Below are positions 34,856 to 45,800 of a stretch of DNA of 64,000 bases, one piece after another; position 1 is the stretch's first letter; the number at the start of each line of letters is the position of its first letter. Origin of the DNA: Polytrichum commune. Taxonomy: Eukaryota; Streptophyta; Polytrichopsida; Polytrichales; Polytrichaceae. The stretch spans positions 68,027,554 to 68,091,553 of the forward strand of contig OX485803.1 in assembly GCA_950295325.1 (NCBI GenBank), read 5' to 3'. The position numbers and the translations under genes are program-made. The notes under the pieces were generated by a model. That model searched no databases and was not told the origin of the DNA. It saw only the letters and a list, made by a program, of their open reading frames with translations.

Positions 34856-34914
34856 TTTTTATAAACAATAAAACTCAGGTGCAAAGCTATTTCTCTGGCA
34901 GTGGGCCCATAACC

Positions 34915-35006
34915 TGATGAAAACTGAACCAAGTACACATGTATATGTGTGAGAAATCAACTCTGCGATTCAATGAAATTTTATTGAAATAATATGTCAT
35001 CCAACA
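34915..35006 (-). repeat. copia 5' LTR (92 bp, internally deleted)
   Basis: Shares its outer ~72 bases and its last ~20 bases with the 351-bp 3' LTR, but about 260 bases between TTTTATTG and ATAATATGTCATCC are missing. The LTR promoter was probably in the lost part. Confidence 0.85.
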
Positions 35007-35930
35007 CTAAGGGTTAATATCAACACTCTCAGCACAGAGTATACATTCCTTTTACTCTGCGAGACTTTGTTCCTGAATGAAAGAAGCTATGATTTATTAT
35101 AATCTCATTAAAATTCCAAAAACTAAAACTTGCGAGGGCCGAATCTGCAGCGGCAATGAACGCCACTTTTCAGAATGCACGGCTGCTGAAATTTCTTAGT
35201 TTCCATGTGGCTCCCGGTTAAGCCTACTAAGGGGTGAATACAAGGACTCAGTGGAGAATCATGATAGATACTACCTTTACTGTGCAAGTATTTGTTTGTA
35301 AATGAAGCAGAATCTCTGATTGAATCATAAAGGATCTCATTACTCCTCCAAAACAGTAAATCTTAATGCACCGTGCATTGTATAGCTGCCAAATACATTT
35401 GTTACCGATTGGAACCTTTCCAGGAAGAACAAGCCGCATTTGGACTACTAATCAAGCAGTAATAGGAAATTTAACCGACAAACTACAGTTTTCCCACAAA
35501 TCCTGCAATGGATGTTCTGGAGGTGTGAATTTTGAACCATTACTTTAAAAATGTTGTGAACATGCCAGTGAGACTTCTACTAGTTCAGTAATGATCCGTG
35601 TTCGGGGAACGATCCGTGTTGATTCAGCCAAGACAACCCAACTCACCAAAACTGAAGTATCTCGCGGATGCCGCAGCCCATTTGAAGAAAATTGAGGTAA
35701 ACACATAAATTGCAGAATATCAAGGGACCTATAGTACTTTTCCTCACCATCCAAACTCGACTTCATCCAGCTGGGTATAAACGAAGGTGTATATCATAAT
35801 CAGTACATGAAATTGGGAGATTAATTTCGATTTCTTGATGTGATCAACCACCGTAAGAAGATGCGAACAGAGGTTATGCTTATGCTATGCACTTCAATTG
35901 ATCACTTAGGTTAATAATTATAACAATGAA
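35007..35930. repeat. Duplicated block, right part
   Basis: Continues the copy split by the copia element and matches about 38,146-38,900. Shared phrases include CAGAATGCACGGCT, ACTACCTTTACT and AATGATCCGTGTT. Small indels have broken any frame that the two copies might have shared. Confidence 0.7.
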
Positions 35931-35934
35931 TATA

Positions 35935-36129
35935 GTATTTAGTGTCATTTACTATTTGGAATGATGCAGTGCTAAAATTATTTATTGTATAACTTACTTC
36001 ATGCCAACAAATGCCGGATTGGGTGTTTGGACATTATAGAACATCAACTTCTTTATTTGGTGAAAAATTACATGACTAGTAAGAAGATATAGCATTGTAT
36101 AACTCCAAATAGTAAGTAACACTAAATAC
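35935..36129. mobile_element. 195-bp MITE, GTATTTAGTGTYACTTACTAT family
   Basis: The left end GTATTTAGTGTCATTTACTA and right end (complement of GTATTTAGTGTTACTTACTA) form inverted repeats of about 26 bases. The inside shares GTTTGGACATTATAGAACAT with the copies at 40,757-40,914 and about 19,230-19,410. No target duplication could be fixed and no coding sequence is present. Confidence 0.65.
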
Positions 36130-36289
36130 GATATTTAGTGTAGTGCCTTGTCGTCAATTAGTGGATGTGACACTACTAATTAGCCTCTACGCAACTTGTT
36201 TATCCTGTTCGTCAATTATAGTGTATGTGATATTAAATACCAAAAACGGTGTAGTGATAATAACATACCAATTTTACCTTCTTTCATGC

Positions 36290-36900
36290 ACTGACGACAA
36301 TCCATTTGCGCAGATTGTAATAAACATCCACGCATGAGCTTTAAATCAAGATAATACAATATAGTGTAACCAATGCAGACACGATTTCTAGCGACTATTT
36401 CGATTCATGCTGCCTTGAAATATCAAATTCGCAAGTACCACAAGTTCACGAGGTTGTACAGTGCAACACCGGAAATTTATTTATAAAGCGGTCGAAAGGA
36501 TCCTCCTTTCTATTCCAATTGCCAACTACACCGTATGACTTTCTATGACAAAACTTACAAAAATTGACGAGTATTTAACTTGGGGGTGCTGTTCTTGCAT
36601 GTGCACTTGTGGGCCTGGGTGGCCACCACTGCGGTCAGCAACAGCATGAGCAAGAAACTAGTCTTCGCCATGGAAGCCATTGCCTATCTCCTGCGGCTTC
36701 GAATCAGAGCAAAACTGAAGAGTAGTGAAATGAAGTCGGAGAAAGCATGTAGTGCTTGAGGAAGTAATGGATGAAGACGGAAGACAGCCTCTCATGCTTA
36801 TATAGTCCTCTATTCTGCTCATCTTTGGAAGCTGAGATCCATGTGGCGCATCAACAATGAGCTGATGCTTTCCCATCTCTGGCGCACAAGGTTGAGTTAG
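36290..36900 (-). repeat. Secreted-protein unit with internal deletion
   Basis: The 36,290-36,540 part matches the 3' flank of the intact copies (39,150-39,430 and 43,110-43,320; shared ACCAATGCAGACRCRATTTC). Then, near 36,579, the sequence jumps directly into the coding region near codon 36. The coding middle and end, plus the proximal 3' flank, are missing. Confidence 0.75.
36555..36680 (-). pseudogene. Truncated secreted-protein gene copy
   Basis: Keeps the start MASMAKTS, the complete signal peptide and the first mature residues (HKCTCKNSTPK; one Lys changed to Thr). The frame then leaves the family sequence and stops after six more codons, giving 41 residues. A TATA box (36,798-36,805) is still in place. 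The loss is an internal deletion, not a point mutation. Whether the short product is made is unknown. Confidence 0.8.
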
Positions 36901-36964
36901 AATTAGTTACCGTGTGAAGATAACTTTTCGTTTAGGTCTTTGCATGTGAGCTGCAAAGACGAGG

Positions 36965-37032
36965 CACGCTGAAGGGGCGGTTGTGGGTGGTTGTGGTTGT
37001 GGGTGGTTGTGGTTGTGGGTGTGGTTGTGGTT
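36965..37032 (+). repeat. GGTTGTGGGT minisatellite
   Basis: A run of GTGGTTGTGGGTGGTTGTG-type units, about 65 bases of G and T only on this strand. Confidence 0.85.
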
Positions 37033-37369
37033 CGGCCCCACTTTCACCCAGAACTACGATTCTTACTCATCTACGGATAGCTATTACTTGTATTTAAAGA
37101 GTGAATTTGACCTTAACTTATGATAGACTATAGCTCCTTCTGAATTAGTGCAGTTCGTGAACTGGGGGACACAAAGAAATATTTTATGGATTCCAGGGGA
37201 ATCGTTTTGTATAAGAGTAATGACCTCGTAAAAATTCTATTTTATGCTTTTATCATGTACTTGAAGTGGTCGGTGCTACATACTAAATGCCAAAGAAATA
37301 CAAAGATGGAAAGTTATCAAAATCACGTGCAGAGTGTATCGTAGTTGTTTACCGGTGGTTGTCTGGAAT

Positions 37370-38900
37370 CTCCCCAAATAATTTAAACGCAAAAATAATC
37401 GAGTAACTTTAATTTCAAGGGCGAGTCGTAAGAGTTCTCTATGCTCTCCAAAAAAATGGAACCATTCTTACCTATACAATGTAAAGCATATTCAGGCACA
37501 TAGACACCGGAAGGCCACGTTGCTTGTGGGACTAGATTGAACAGATATTCATTAAACCTGTCCTATTTAGAGTTGACCGTCTGAAGAGGAATGTAAATGA
37601 TGTCGTGGCAGGGGGAGCATCAACGCTTTCATAATCAAAGGTATTAGGGACTTCACGTCATCATCTTAATGCCAAGATTATGAATCACGATGAATAGACG
37701 CCTGTAAATACTACTATCAACCACACCATGCAAGGCGTGACACAAAAGTGCACCGCCATTGACCTGCACAACGTGACAAGTCGAATTTGTACGGATTCGT
37801 GAATCCACCCTTAACGCTGTATCAGATAGGAATCAGGAGTTTGAAGGCCGTCGAAATGTCACCAGTGTAAACCTCTTTTCTGGATACTCGGCTGCTGAGA
37901 ATTATGCCATGTGGCATGTGTGTGTAAGCCCAGGTGTGAAAATTAGCGACAGTCGGCGCTAATATTATCCATACTTCCTGTACTCAGAGAGACTCTCATT
38001 GTTTGTGGATTTCATTAGAACGCATGTCATGCTACAACCAAAGAATTAAATCTTTTATATGTGGAATCATCAACAATGATCAGCACATTCCAGAGTGCAT
38101 GGCTTGTGAGCTTTGTGCCATGTGGCCCATTGTGTATAATAAGCCTAGGGGTGAATATTGGCACTCTCAGCGCAGAGTATATCTTACTCCGTTTATTCTG
38201 CGAGACTTCGCTAATGAATGAGAGCAGATTTTCTGATTACAGTACAATTTCACAACTAAAATTTGCGCAGGCCGATCACTAGCGGCAATGGAGGCCACTT
38301 CTCAGAATGCACGGCTCCTGATATTACTTGATTTCCACGTGGACTCCCGATGAAGTCAACATGGACTCAAGCGGAGAATCATAATAAATACTACCTTTAC
38401 TTTGCAAGGATTTATTCATGACTGGCAGCAGGATCTCTAATTGAATAAGATTTTCATTACACCTCCGAAATATTGAAACTTGTGCACCGCGGTCCGTGAA
38501 TTAAAAATTGCCAAATACAATATTACCGACTAGAAGCTTCCACGAAGAACCAACCAATCAAGGAGCAGCAGAAAACTCCAAAGTACAGCAGTAATTTTCC
38601 CACAAATTTTGCGATGGAGGGTTTTGAAGCTGCGAACTATGACCCAATACCTCCAAGAATTCGGTGGACATGCCAGCGACATCTCTACAATTTTAGGGGG
38701 TGTCTGTTCTATCGAGGAATGATCCGTGTTTATCCAGCCAAGAAACCCAACATGCAGAATCTGACGAATCTTTCAGAGTTTGAAGCTCATTTGAAAATTT
38801 GAAACTGAGGTAAACACTTGAAAATGGTAGATTATCAACCGACCTCTGTTACTCTTCCTCAACATCCAAAATCTTCGCCTTCTTTCAGCCAGATGTAAAG
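37370..38900. repeat. Duplicated block, uninterrupted copy
   Basis: Equivalent to 27,795-28,946 plus 35,007-35,930 with no retrotransposon in it, so it serves as the empty-site control for the copia insertion. An open frame at 38,614-38,802 is not preserved in the other copy. Confidence 0.7.
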
Positions 38901-39848
38901 AATCTGACTGTCATAATCGGTACAATGATTGATACTATTCGTTTCCACAAGCACTGAAAGAAGATGACGTGCTCACGAAATTCATTGTGAAGACTGCCCA
39001 AAGATTGCCAGAAGACACATTTGACATCAAACTTTTATCATCTGAGAAAAATATGACCTTCTTGCCGTATTGATTCCACATTCACATGACCAGGTGAAGA
39101 ATACCCATTGCATCCTACGAGTGAGGACGTCCGAATCCACCTTGTTGCTTACATGATCAATAATCCGTTTGCACACATTGTTTATCAACAATTTAGCGTA
39201 AGTTTGAAATTGAAATACGCCAATCTAGTGGAACCAATGCAGACGCAATTTCAAGCGACTACTCCGACTCATGTCGTCCTTAAATATAAAATTCGCAAGC
39301 ACCACGAGCTTCTCATAAGTATATACAAAGAAACAACGGTAATTTATTCATCGGTCAAAAGTGTTCTCCGTTCTATTCCAACGGCCAACTTCTTCGAATG
39401 GATTTCTATTACAATAGAAATAACAAAAATAAGAAATACTATACTCCAGCAGCAGAGGCGCAGTGATACGAATCCAACACTCCAATGACGCAGATCATCA
39501 CTTCATGCATACATAATGACTAGTTTCTCAACTCCTTGGATAGCGTGTATTATACAGACCGGGCCGTGTTAATCTGGAAGCCAGATCGATCTGCAGGCAA
39601 CAGAAAGAGATATTTGTCAGAGCCAATAACCATGAGCGACCATTATGTCTTCCTAACAATCCAACATCTGAAGATCTCTCAGTGGAGCTACCTCTTACGC
39701 CTGTATATTTGTTATCGGGGATCTAATCCCTCACGGGTTCCAATCCAGCAGCCAATTACCATGATCCACACAACAGTAACATGCCAGTCGAAATGTCTCT
39801 AGCATAGAACTTACTTCACCTGACTAATAGCCAATGGGTGAAGAATGT

Positions 39849-40232
39849 CTAGTAGAGGATGACCCCGATCGTGGCGAGGAGGCTGCCGATGACACCCAAG
39901 AGTCCTCCCAACAGTGAGTCCACTCCGGTCACCTTCACCACGATGCTCTTGTCCACAGCCACGTACAGGAGCTCCAGCCCAGTCACATAGCTGGGGACGT
40001 GGCATTTCCCCTTCACCTTCTTGCCGAACTTGTCCAAGACTTCAATGGTGATGTCGACGTCGACGAGGTCCAGAAGGTCCAGCTCGATCTCCACGCCCAC
40101 GTCGATGACCTTACCCTCCACGGTGATGAGCTTGGGGGTGCTGTTCTTGCATTTGCACTTGTGGGCCTGGGTGGCCACCACTGCGGTCAGCAACAGCATG
40201 AGCAAGAAACTAGTCTTCGCCATGGAAGCCAT
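39849..40232 (-). CDS. Small secreted Lys/Cys-rich protein, copy 2
   Basis: 127 residues with the same layout as copy 1: signal peptide to TQA, KCKCKN start of the mature protein, KGKCHVP and a Gly/Leu-rich end. Compared with copies 3 and 4 I find one local difference, SLLATIGVILY against SLLVKIGVILY at the C-terminus, from two codon changes. The N-terminal extension open in this frame (to 40,466) differs in every copy and lies in the promoter, so it is not used. The TATA box is at 40,348-40,355, about 115 bases before the start. It looks intact and is likely expressed in the same way as its neighbours. Confidence 0.83.
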   Translation of the reverse strand: MASMAKTSFLLMLLLTAVVATQAHKCKCKNSTPKLITVEGKVIDVGVEIELDLLDLVDVDITIEVLDKFGKKVKGKCHVPSYVTGLELLYVAVDKSIVVKVTGVDSLLGGLLGVIGSLLATIGVILY

Positions 40233-40347
40233 TGTCACTCTCCCGCAGTTTCGAATTGGAGCGAAACTGAAGAGTAGAGTCAATGTCCTCGGAGAAGATG
40301 CTAGTGCTTGGGGAAGTAGTGAATGACAGTATATTGATCTCCCGGGG

Positions 40348-40355
40348 TTATATAG
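40348..40355 (-). promoter_or_regulatory. TATA box of copy 2
   Basis: CTATATAA on the minus strand, in the same conserved context (GGAATGGAGGACTATATAA) as copies 3 and 4. Confidence 0.7.
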
Positions 40356-40589
40356 TCCTCCATTCCGATCATCTTTGGAAGCTGAGATACACGAGGCGCA
40401 GTTCATCCAATCAAACATGATCTGAACACCTGGTTCCCCATCTCTGGCGCTCCTGGCCTGCCACATGATTCAAGGGTGGTGTAACCACAAGGCTCAGTTG
40501 ACTCAAGGTTTAGAGATAGCTTTTAGGTTTTGCATGAGTTCTGCGTGACTAGAATGTGAACTGAAGAAGGGCTTTTACAACAACTACCC

Positions 40590-40920
40590 TAAATTTTGTA
40601 TTTAGTGTCATCAATTCTATCAGTCATGCTCAATAATTGTAAACCGCTTGTGTAGTGTCACCAACACTAAATGTAAACGCAACATTATTTGTCTTTACTT
40701 GTGGAAAAGTTTGGGCATTATAGATTTACAATGTTGCAAAGATTACACTAAATCTTGTATTTAGTGTCACTTACTATTTACTGTACATCTCATTTTTCCC
40801 AACAAGGCGGAATTGGTTGTTTGGACATTATAGAACATTAACACCTTTACTTGGGCAAAATATACATTGGTAGTAAAAAGATATTGCACTGTGAAACTCC
40901 AAATAGTAAGTGACAAATTG
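40590..40920. repeat. Dispersed TTTAGTGTCACC repeat and MITE copy
   Basis: Positions 40,600-40,755 match 22,720-22,900 (AATTGTAAACCG, AGTGTCACCAACACTAAAT). Positions 40,757-40,914 are a copy of the 195-bp MITE at 35,935, with left end GTATTTAGTGTCACTTACTA and right end AGTAAGTGAC. Confidence 0.6.
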
Positions 40921-42869
40921 TTTGGTTTTGTCGACCTCAATTTGCGTGATATTGTTTTGGAGGTTGATCAATGTTGGTTTTCATAAACACATCCTACACG
41001 TAAATAATTTTCCTTTTGAGTAGATGGTAGACTTACTCTAGTCGTGACAATAGTTGTTGTGGCTTTTACGTAGTCATTGTGCCAAGCCTGAACACTGGAG
41101 TCAGAAATGCTCGGGATTGTGGAAAATCCAAAGTGCCAACTCCTCGTATATTAAACTTGTAAAGCTTACTACATCGATTTTTGGTGATGACTTCCTTTCC
41201 TTTTCCATCATCATCAATGAGACTACAACCGGCCCTCCTATTATAGTGTCACCACGCCTCTGTCTTCCGCAACTCCAATTGAGAACAAGTTAGTTCGAAG
41301 TTTAATATAATTTAGGTATATATAACACTCCTTGCAGATACCTTGGACACCACTGTCCAACAACCCTCTCAATTAGAATGTTACCGACACCTTCTCACAA
41401 TCTTTGATCATTCGCAATAGGGACAGACGCTTTTCCTGTTGGAACTTCTCTCACATCCGTGAAATTCTCGGTGACCATAATCGGAGAGAACTCAAGTTTT
41501 CTTTGTGATTAGCAAATTGTAATCCCTCTCGATAAGAGAGTGGATTTCTTTTGGAGTCTAATTTCTTACAATCGTCTGGGTGCAGTATTGGAGTATGAAC
41601 CTCCTGGTCTATTGCTATATCATTTTTGTCTGAGTAATATATATATGGCATTGACCTTTGACCTTCTGAAAATTGAGTAAGTCAATAATATCGACTCTCG
41701 GGAAGGGAAAAGAGCGTTCCATATTTGAGAATGACCATGGTCCAGTATGTATGTGCATATATATATATAGATATATATATATAGATATATATATATATAT
41801 ATATTTTGGTCATCAAAATGAAGCCCTAGTTTACTTGGAGACTTATGTAATGGATAATATTGAGTTACAACCAAATTTTCAGTAAAATTATGTGCACCAT
41901 TGTCTTAACCCTTGAGAAGAGAGTAGAATAAGTAAGTGCATTATTTATTTGTCACCGATAGTGTATAATGTTTGAGTTTGGTCCAGTGATTTGTTTAAAT
42001 TAAGTGACCATCGTCTTGAGAATAACGTGGTCTTAATACACCGGACTATTTGTGCAAAAGTTTAAGTTGCGTCCCAGGGTGAGAAGCCTTGGATGAGACA
42101 AGTGAACCTGAATCGTGTAGGCCTAGGTTGGTAGTCTGTACAAAAGATCTGTTGTTATGAGGAGAAGCTTTTGATTTTTGAGAGGTTGTCTTCTATGACC
42201 AATATCCAATTGTAACAATCTGCACAATGAAATTACGTAGACAATCGTCCTTACTCTTGCGAAATTCGGCCAAAAGCCCTGGTCGGAAAGGAACAAAGGA
42301 TGTGAAGTCTTGTGGCCCTGAAGTTTTTCCTCTTGGCCTTGTAAAGTGAATGAGAAAAATCTTATGGTGGGTTTGTGGATTAGTTGTATTGAAGGTTGGC
42401 ATGTTCAGTTATCTGCTCTTAAGATGAAATCGTGGCAGCACAGTCGAGAATTTGATTCTGACCATTGTGAGAAGTTAGTGGCTTAATTTGTGAAGCCTTC
42501 AATCTACAGGGAAACTCTCAGGGTGTGAGACCGGAAAGTTTTCATCAATTTGTAACCCCCGGAAATTTGATTTGATCTGAGCCTTCGGAATTTAAATGGA
42601 AGATAACTCAAATGAACCTTAAAATTGTTAAGTCAAACTAGGAAGAAACTCTATCATGACTAATCAATGAAGATAAGTTCCTACGGTGCTTATTTACGAT
42701 TGTTCTCATAATTGGGTACTCTTTTCAGTACCTAAAAACTAAAGGTGAAGGTAAAATGAACCAATTTAATAGGTTAAGAAATGGATTATAATTTGGGATT
42801 TTCTCTGACCTGTTTTGGCCTATAGCTTTGGAAACTTACAGAAGGAAGTCCTTCAGTCGGCCCACTCTA
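40921..42869. other. Intergenic with TA-rich microsatellite
   Basis: No gene recognised. Positions 41,758-41,804 are an (AT)n run broken by two TAGA units. The rest is AT-rich with short open frames that show no motif. Confidence 0.55.
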
Positions 42870-43760
42870 AATCCCAGTTCGTTTTAGCCTAATAAACCAG
42901 GACCTATTGTCCGGTGTGAAGGGGGATAAGTACTGTGTAAGTAGAGTGTACGAATTGCTGGAATCGTGGACCAAAACATATGTTCCCCGAAACAATGTTC
43001 CAGCCAAATACTTTTAAACTCCAGTACATTCTATGAGAGGTTTGCAAAATACACGTACATTCCTTGTTTCTTACACAGCGATAACCCATGTGCTCACATT
43101 CGATCAAGTTAATGTTAACTCGCTGGCTGAATTGCAATCAGCATTCACGCATGAATCTCAAGGAACAATCTCGACTCATGATATCAAATTCATTCAATTC
43201 GCAAGCACCACGTCGAGCTTACAAGTTTATTTAACGTAATAACCGTAATTTCGTACAGTGGTCGATATTTCACAGACCAGCTTCGAATTGGCTTCTATTA
43301 CTAAAAAATACCAGAAATAAGAAAACACTAAACTCCAGCAGCAAAGGCGCGGAGATACGCATCCAGCAGTCCTTTGACGCCGATCATCACTTCATGCATA
43401 TTTTGTCACTACTTCTCAAGCCATTTGATAGCTTGGATTATGCAGACCGGGCCAGGGTAAGCTGCTGGAAGATGGATCAATCTGTAGGCACCAGAACGAG
43501 ATATTGTCAGACCCAATAACCATGAACGATCATCATGTCTTCCTAACAATCTATCAGGCTAACACCCCAACAACCCAAGATCTCTCACAGGTACTATCTC
43601 GTACGCCTATATATTTGTCGATCAGGAAATTAATCCCTCGAAGCTTCACAATCAGACAGCCACTCACAGTAATCCACAAATCACTGCCATGCCAGTCGAA
43701 ATGTGTCTAGAGTTGAACTTACTTTACCTGACTAATAGCCAATGGGTGAAGAATTAATGT

Positions 43761-44144
43761 CTAGTAGAGGATGACCCCGATCTTGACGAGGAGGCTACCG
43801 ATGACACCCAAGAGTCCTCCCAACAGTGAGTCCACTCCGGTCACCTTCACCACGATGCTCTTGTCCACAGCCACGTACAGGAGCTCCAGCCCAGTCACAT
43901 AGCTGGGGACGTGGCATTTCCCCTTCACCTTCTTGCCGAACTTGTCCAAGACTTCAATGGTGATGTCGACGTCGACGAGGTCCAGAAGGTCCAGCTCGAT
44001 CTCCACGCCCACGTCGATGACCTTACCCTCCACGGTGATGAGCTTGGGGGTGCTGTTCTTGCATTTGCACTTGTGGGCCTGGGTGGCCACCACTGCGGTC
44101 AGCAACAGCATGAGCAAGAAACTAGTCTTCGCCATGGAAGCCAT
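43761..44144 (-). CDS. Small secreted Lys/Cys-rich protein, copy 3
   Basis: 127 residues, identical in protein sequence to copy 4. The signal peptide (residues 1-23) is followed by HKCKCKNSTPK, then IDVGVEIELDLLDLVDVD, a strongly acidic/hydrophobic alternating stretch, KGKCHVPSYVTG, and the tail GLLGVIGSLLVKIGVILY. The three cysteines are kept, so at least one stays unpaired or forms a bond between molecules. TATA box at 44,260-44,267. It is single-exon and GC-rich against AT-rich flanks. The function is unknown; I infer export to the cell wall or apoplast from the signal peptide and the lack of a retention signal. Confidence 0.84.
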   Translation of the reverse strand: MASMAKTSFLLMLLLTAVVATQAHKCKCKNSTPKLITVEGKVIDVGVEIELDLLDLVDVDITIEVLDKFGKKVKGKCHVPSYVTGLELLYVAVDKSIVVKVTGVDSLLGGLLGVIGSLLVKIGVILY

Positions 44145-44259
44145 TGTCACTCTCCCGCAGTTTCGAATTGGAGCGAAACTGAAGAGTAGAGTCAATGTAC
44201 TCGGAGAAGATGCTAGTGCTTGGGGAAGTAGTGAATGACAGTATATTGATCTCCAAGGG

Positions 44260-44267
44260 TTATATAG
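44260..44267 (-). promoter_or_regulatory. TATA box of copy 3
   Basis: CTATATAA on the minus strand about 115 bases before the start codon, same as copies 2 and 4. Confidence 0.7.
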
Positions 44268-44699
44268 TCCTCCATTCCGATTATCTTTGGAACCTGAGAT
44301 CCACGAAGCGCAGTTATCCATTCAAACATGATCTGAACATCTGGTTCCCCATCTCTGGCGCACCCAGCCTCATAAATGCATTGGCGGACTCATTAGTAGG
44401 CTGACTAGATTACCGTATGCAGATCTTTGCATGTGAGCTCCAAGACCAGACGATTTGGAATGTGTGTCAGAGCAGGAAAGAAGCTTGAGGTTTAAGATTT
44501 GTTTCTATCATTATCTCTATTTTCTGAAACAAGTGCCGAGAATTTACTTGCACTTTACTTTACTGCCGGAATATTCGTGCTATATTGCTCCAAGTTAATG
44601 AAGATATGCATATGTAACAGCCTTGAAGTTCGTCATCTCTGTACAGTATCTAAGGTATGCGGATGTTATTCGGTTACATTTTCAGCTTAATCAGACACC

Positions 44700-45102
44700 T
44701 ACATTTGTTTAATGTGTGATTTGGTGAGGATCAAAGAACAAACACCATAAAGAGGCATGCTGGGTCAAGTTCACTATTATCTACTCCACACTTGATAGTG
44801 AACACAATGGGAGGACAAAAAACATCAAACAATATCAAGATAGCAACAACACAACAACCACAACTTTGAGTGTTTGTATTTCATGTTCATCAATCATCAT
44901 ACTTGTATACTTTGGCAATCTAGTGTACATAATATTGGCAGTAGGAATTTTCCAAAATTCATGCATAAATCCAAATATACTTAACTCCTAGTTATGCTAC
45001 ACTGTACAAAGATTGAGATTGCATAGATTGACCTCAAGTGAAATAGGACTTAGGACCACTTCACACACAAGCCTAAGAGCAGCGACCATGAAATTGTGAA
45101 AT
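44700..45102. repeat. Dispersed repeat plus truncated MITE end
   Basis: Matches 52,830-53,225 at lower identity than the neighbouring 1.8-kb block. It contains the GATCAAAGAACAAACACC dispersed repeat and, from 45,053, the left end of the GGGCCACTTCACACAC MITE (GGACCACTTCACACACAAG). The match to the other copy stops at about 45,102, where the Rep-like open frames begin. Confidence 0.65.
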
Positions 45103-45108
45103 GAGGGT

Positions 45109-45768
45109 TTGCAAATGTTCTTGGGTATGGCAGGGTATTGCATGAAAGATATTGGGGAGGAGAATTTTGAGTTTGTGCATCACAATGTTTTTGCAAACAA
45201 CATGAATGAAGGCAAATTGGAGAATGCGAAATTCATAAAGGTTAGTTTGAACAATCATGCGATCCTTTCTCATAGCAACATATTGCAAAGGGCTCATCAA
45301 CGGGCTTGTTTTTGTATTAAAAAACACCTAGGTGTTACTCTCCTTGGCAATTTATTTCACATGTGCAAGAGTGGTCAAATCTACCCAAATCCCACATGGG
45401 TTATTCCTATGAGATCTACATGTATGAATGTTAGGAGCGCCGCATTGATATGAAATATTATGATGAATTTCCATGATATAGAGATGGAAGATATATCTAA
45501 TGTCCTATTTAATATCATTTCCGAGGTGTCAAACATGAGGTATTTCAAGTCACAACAAATAGCACTTGATCATCGTGAGGAGGAAAGAGAGGTTAATCAC
45601 GTTCTTCATGATAATTGTGGTGTCAATGTGGATATGGACGCGAGGTATTTGGAAGAAAGGTGGTTGCATGAGGTAGAAGTTGAGGATGTTGCCGAGGGTC
45701 TGGCTACTAATGCAGGTGATGGAGTACATGTTGTCATAGTTGGAGTGCAAGGGGCCCTTGGTCGTTGA
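45109..45768 (+). pseudogene. Possible HUH/Rep-type protein remnant (two adjoining frames)
   Basis: Two open frames in the same reading frame (45,109-45,453 and 45,460-45,768), parted by a stop, look like one protein. The first holds GMAGYCMKDIGEENFEFV, with a YxxKD pattern as in motif III of HUH/CRESS-type replication endonucleases, then HSNILQRAHQRACF and LFHMCKSGQIYPNPTWVIP. The second is acidic with DHREEEREVNHVLHD. Host-integrated rolling-circle elements encode such Rep proteins, which nick DNA through a tyrosine in that motif. No upstream HUH motif is seen, so the N-terminal half is missing. A 16-base palindrome (45,801-45,816) follows. The family call is an inference from one short motif and could be wrong. 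Confidence 0.35.
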
Positions 45769-45800
45769 GAATGGGCAGTATGCTAACCACAATGGTGCCT

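Larger units (their letters stand above)
28947..35006 (-). mobile_element. Ty1/copia retrotransposon, full structure but inactive
   Basis: The element is read on the minus strand. LTRs lie at 34,915-35,006 (5', 92 bases, internally deleted) and 28,947-29,297 (3', 351 bases), each with TGTTGGATGA...TCATCA ends. The 5-base target duplication CTAAG is perfect (28,942-28,946 and 35,007-35,011). A purine run (GAGTGGGAG) sits next to the 3' LTR. Domain order gag, protease, integrase, reverse transcriptase, RNase H identifies copia. Gag and RT have nonsense codons, the zinc knuckle is degraded, and RNase H is interrupted by a hAT-family element with loss of about 150 codons. Over the ~72 bases at the outer edge that both LTRs share, I count three differences. 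Confidence 0.92.
39080..40490 (-). repeat. Secreted-protein unit, copy 2
   Basis: Contains the gene at 39,849-40,232, its TATA box and about 750 bases of 3' flank. It is related to 43,020-44,400 and 51,155-52,530 but is clearly more diverged than those two are from each other. Confidence 0.75.
42870..44695 (-). repeat. Recent 1.8-kb duplicate, copy 3 unit
   Basis: Nearly identical to 51,005-52,826, with only a few substitutions and one 4-base indel after the stop codon seen by eye. It includes the whole gene, promoter and flanks. Beyond 44,695 the similarity to the other copy drops sharply, yet it goes on to about 45,100. Confidence 0.9.

Noticed and set aside
38614-38802. A 62-codon frame that looked protein-like
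   Set aside because: The duplicate at about 35,505-35,700 has indels that break it, so no sign of selection.
39108-39488. A 126-codon plus-strand frame in the 3' flank of secreted-protein copy 2
   Set aside because: The homologous stretches at 36.3, 43.1 and 51.2 kb do not keep the frame.
39999-40326. Antisense frames of 92-101 codons repeated at each secreted-protein copy
   Set aside because: They are conserved only because the sense gene is; composition (His/Asp/Val runs) is that of an antisense shadow.
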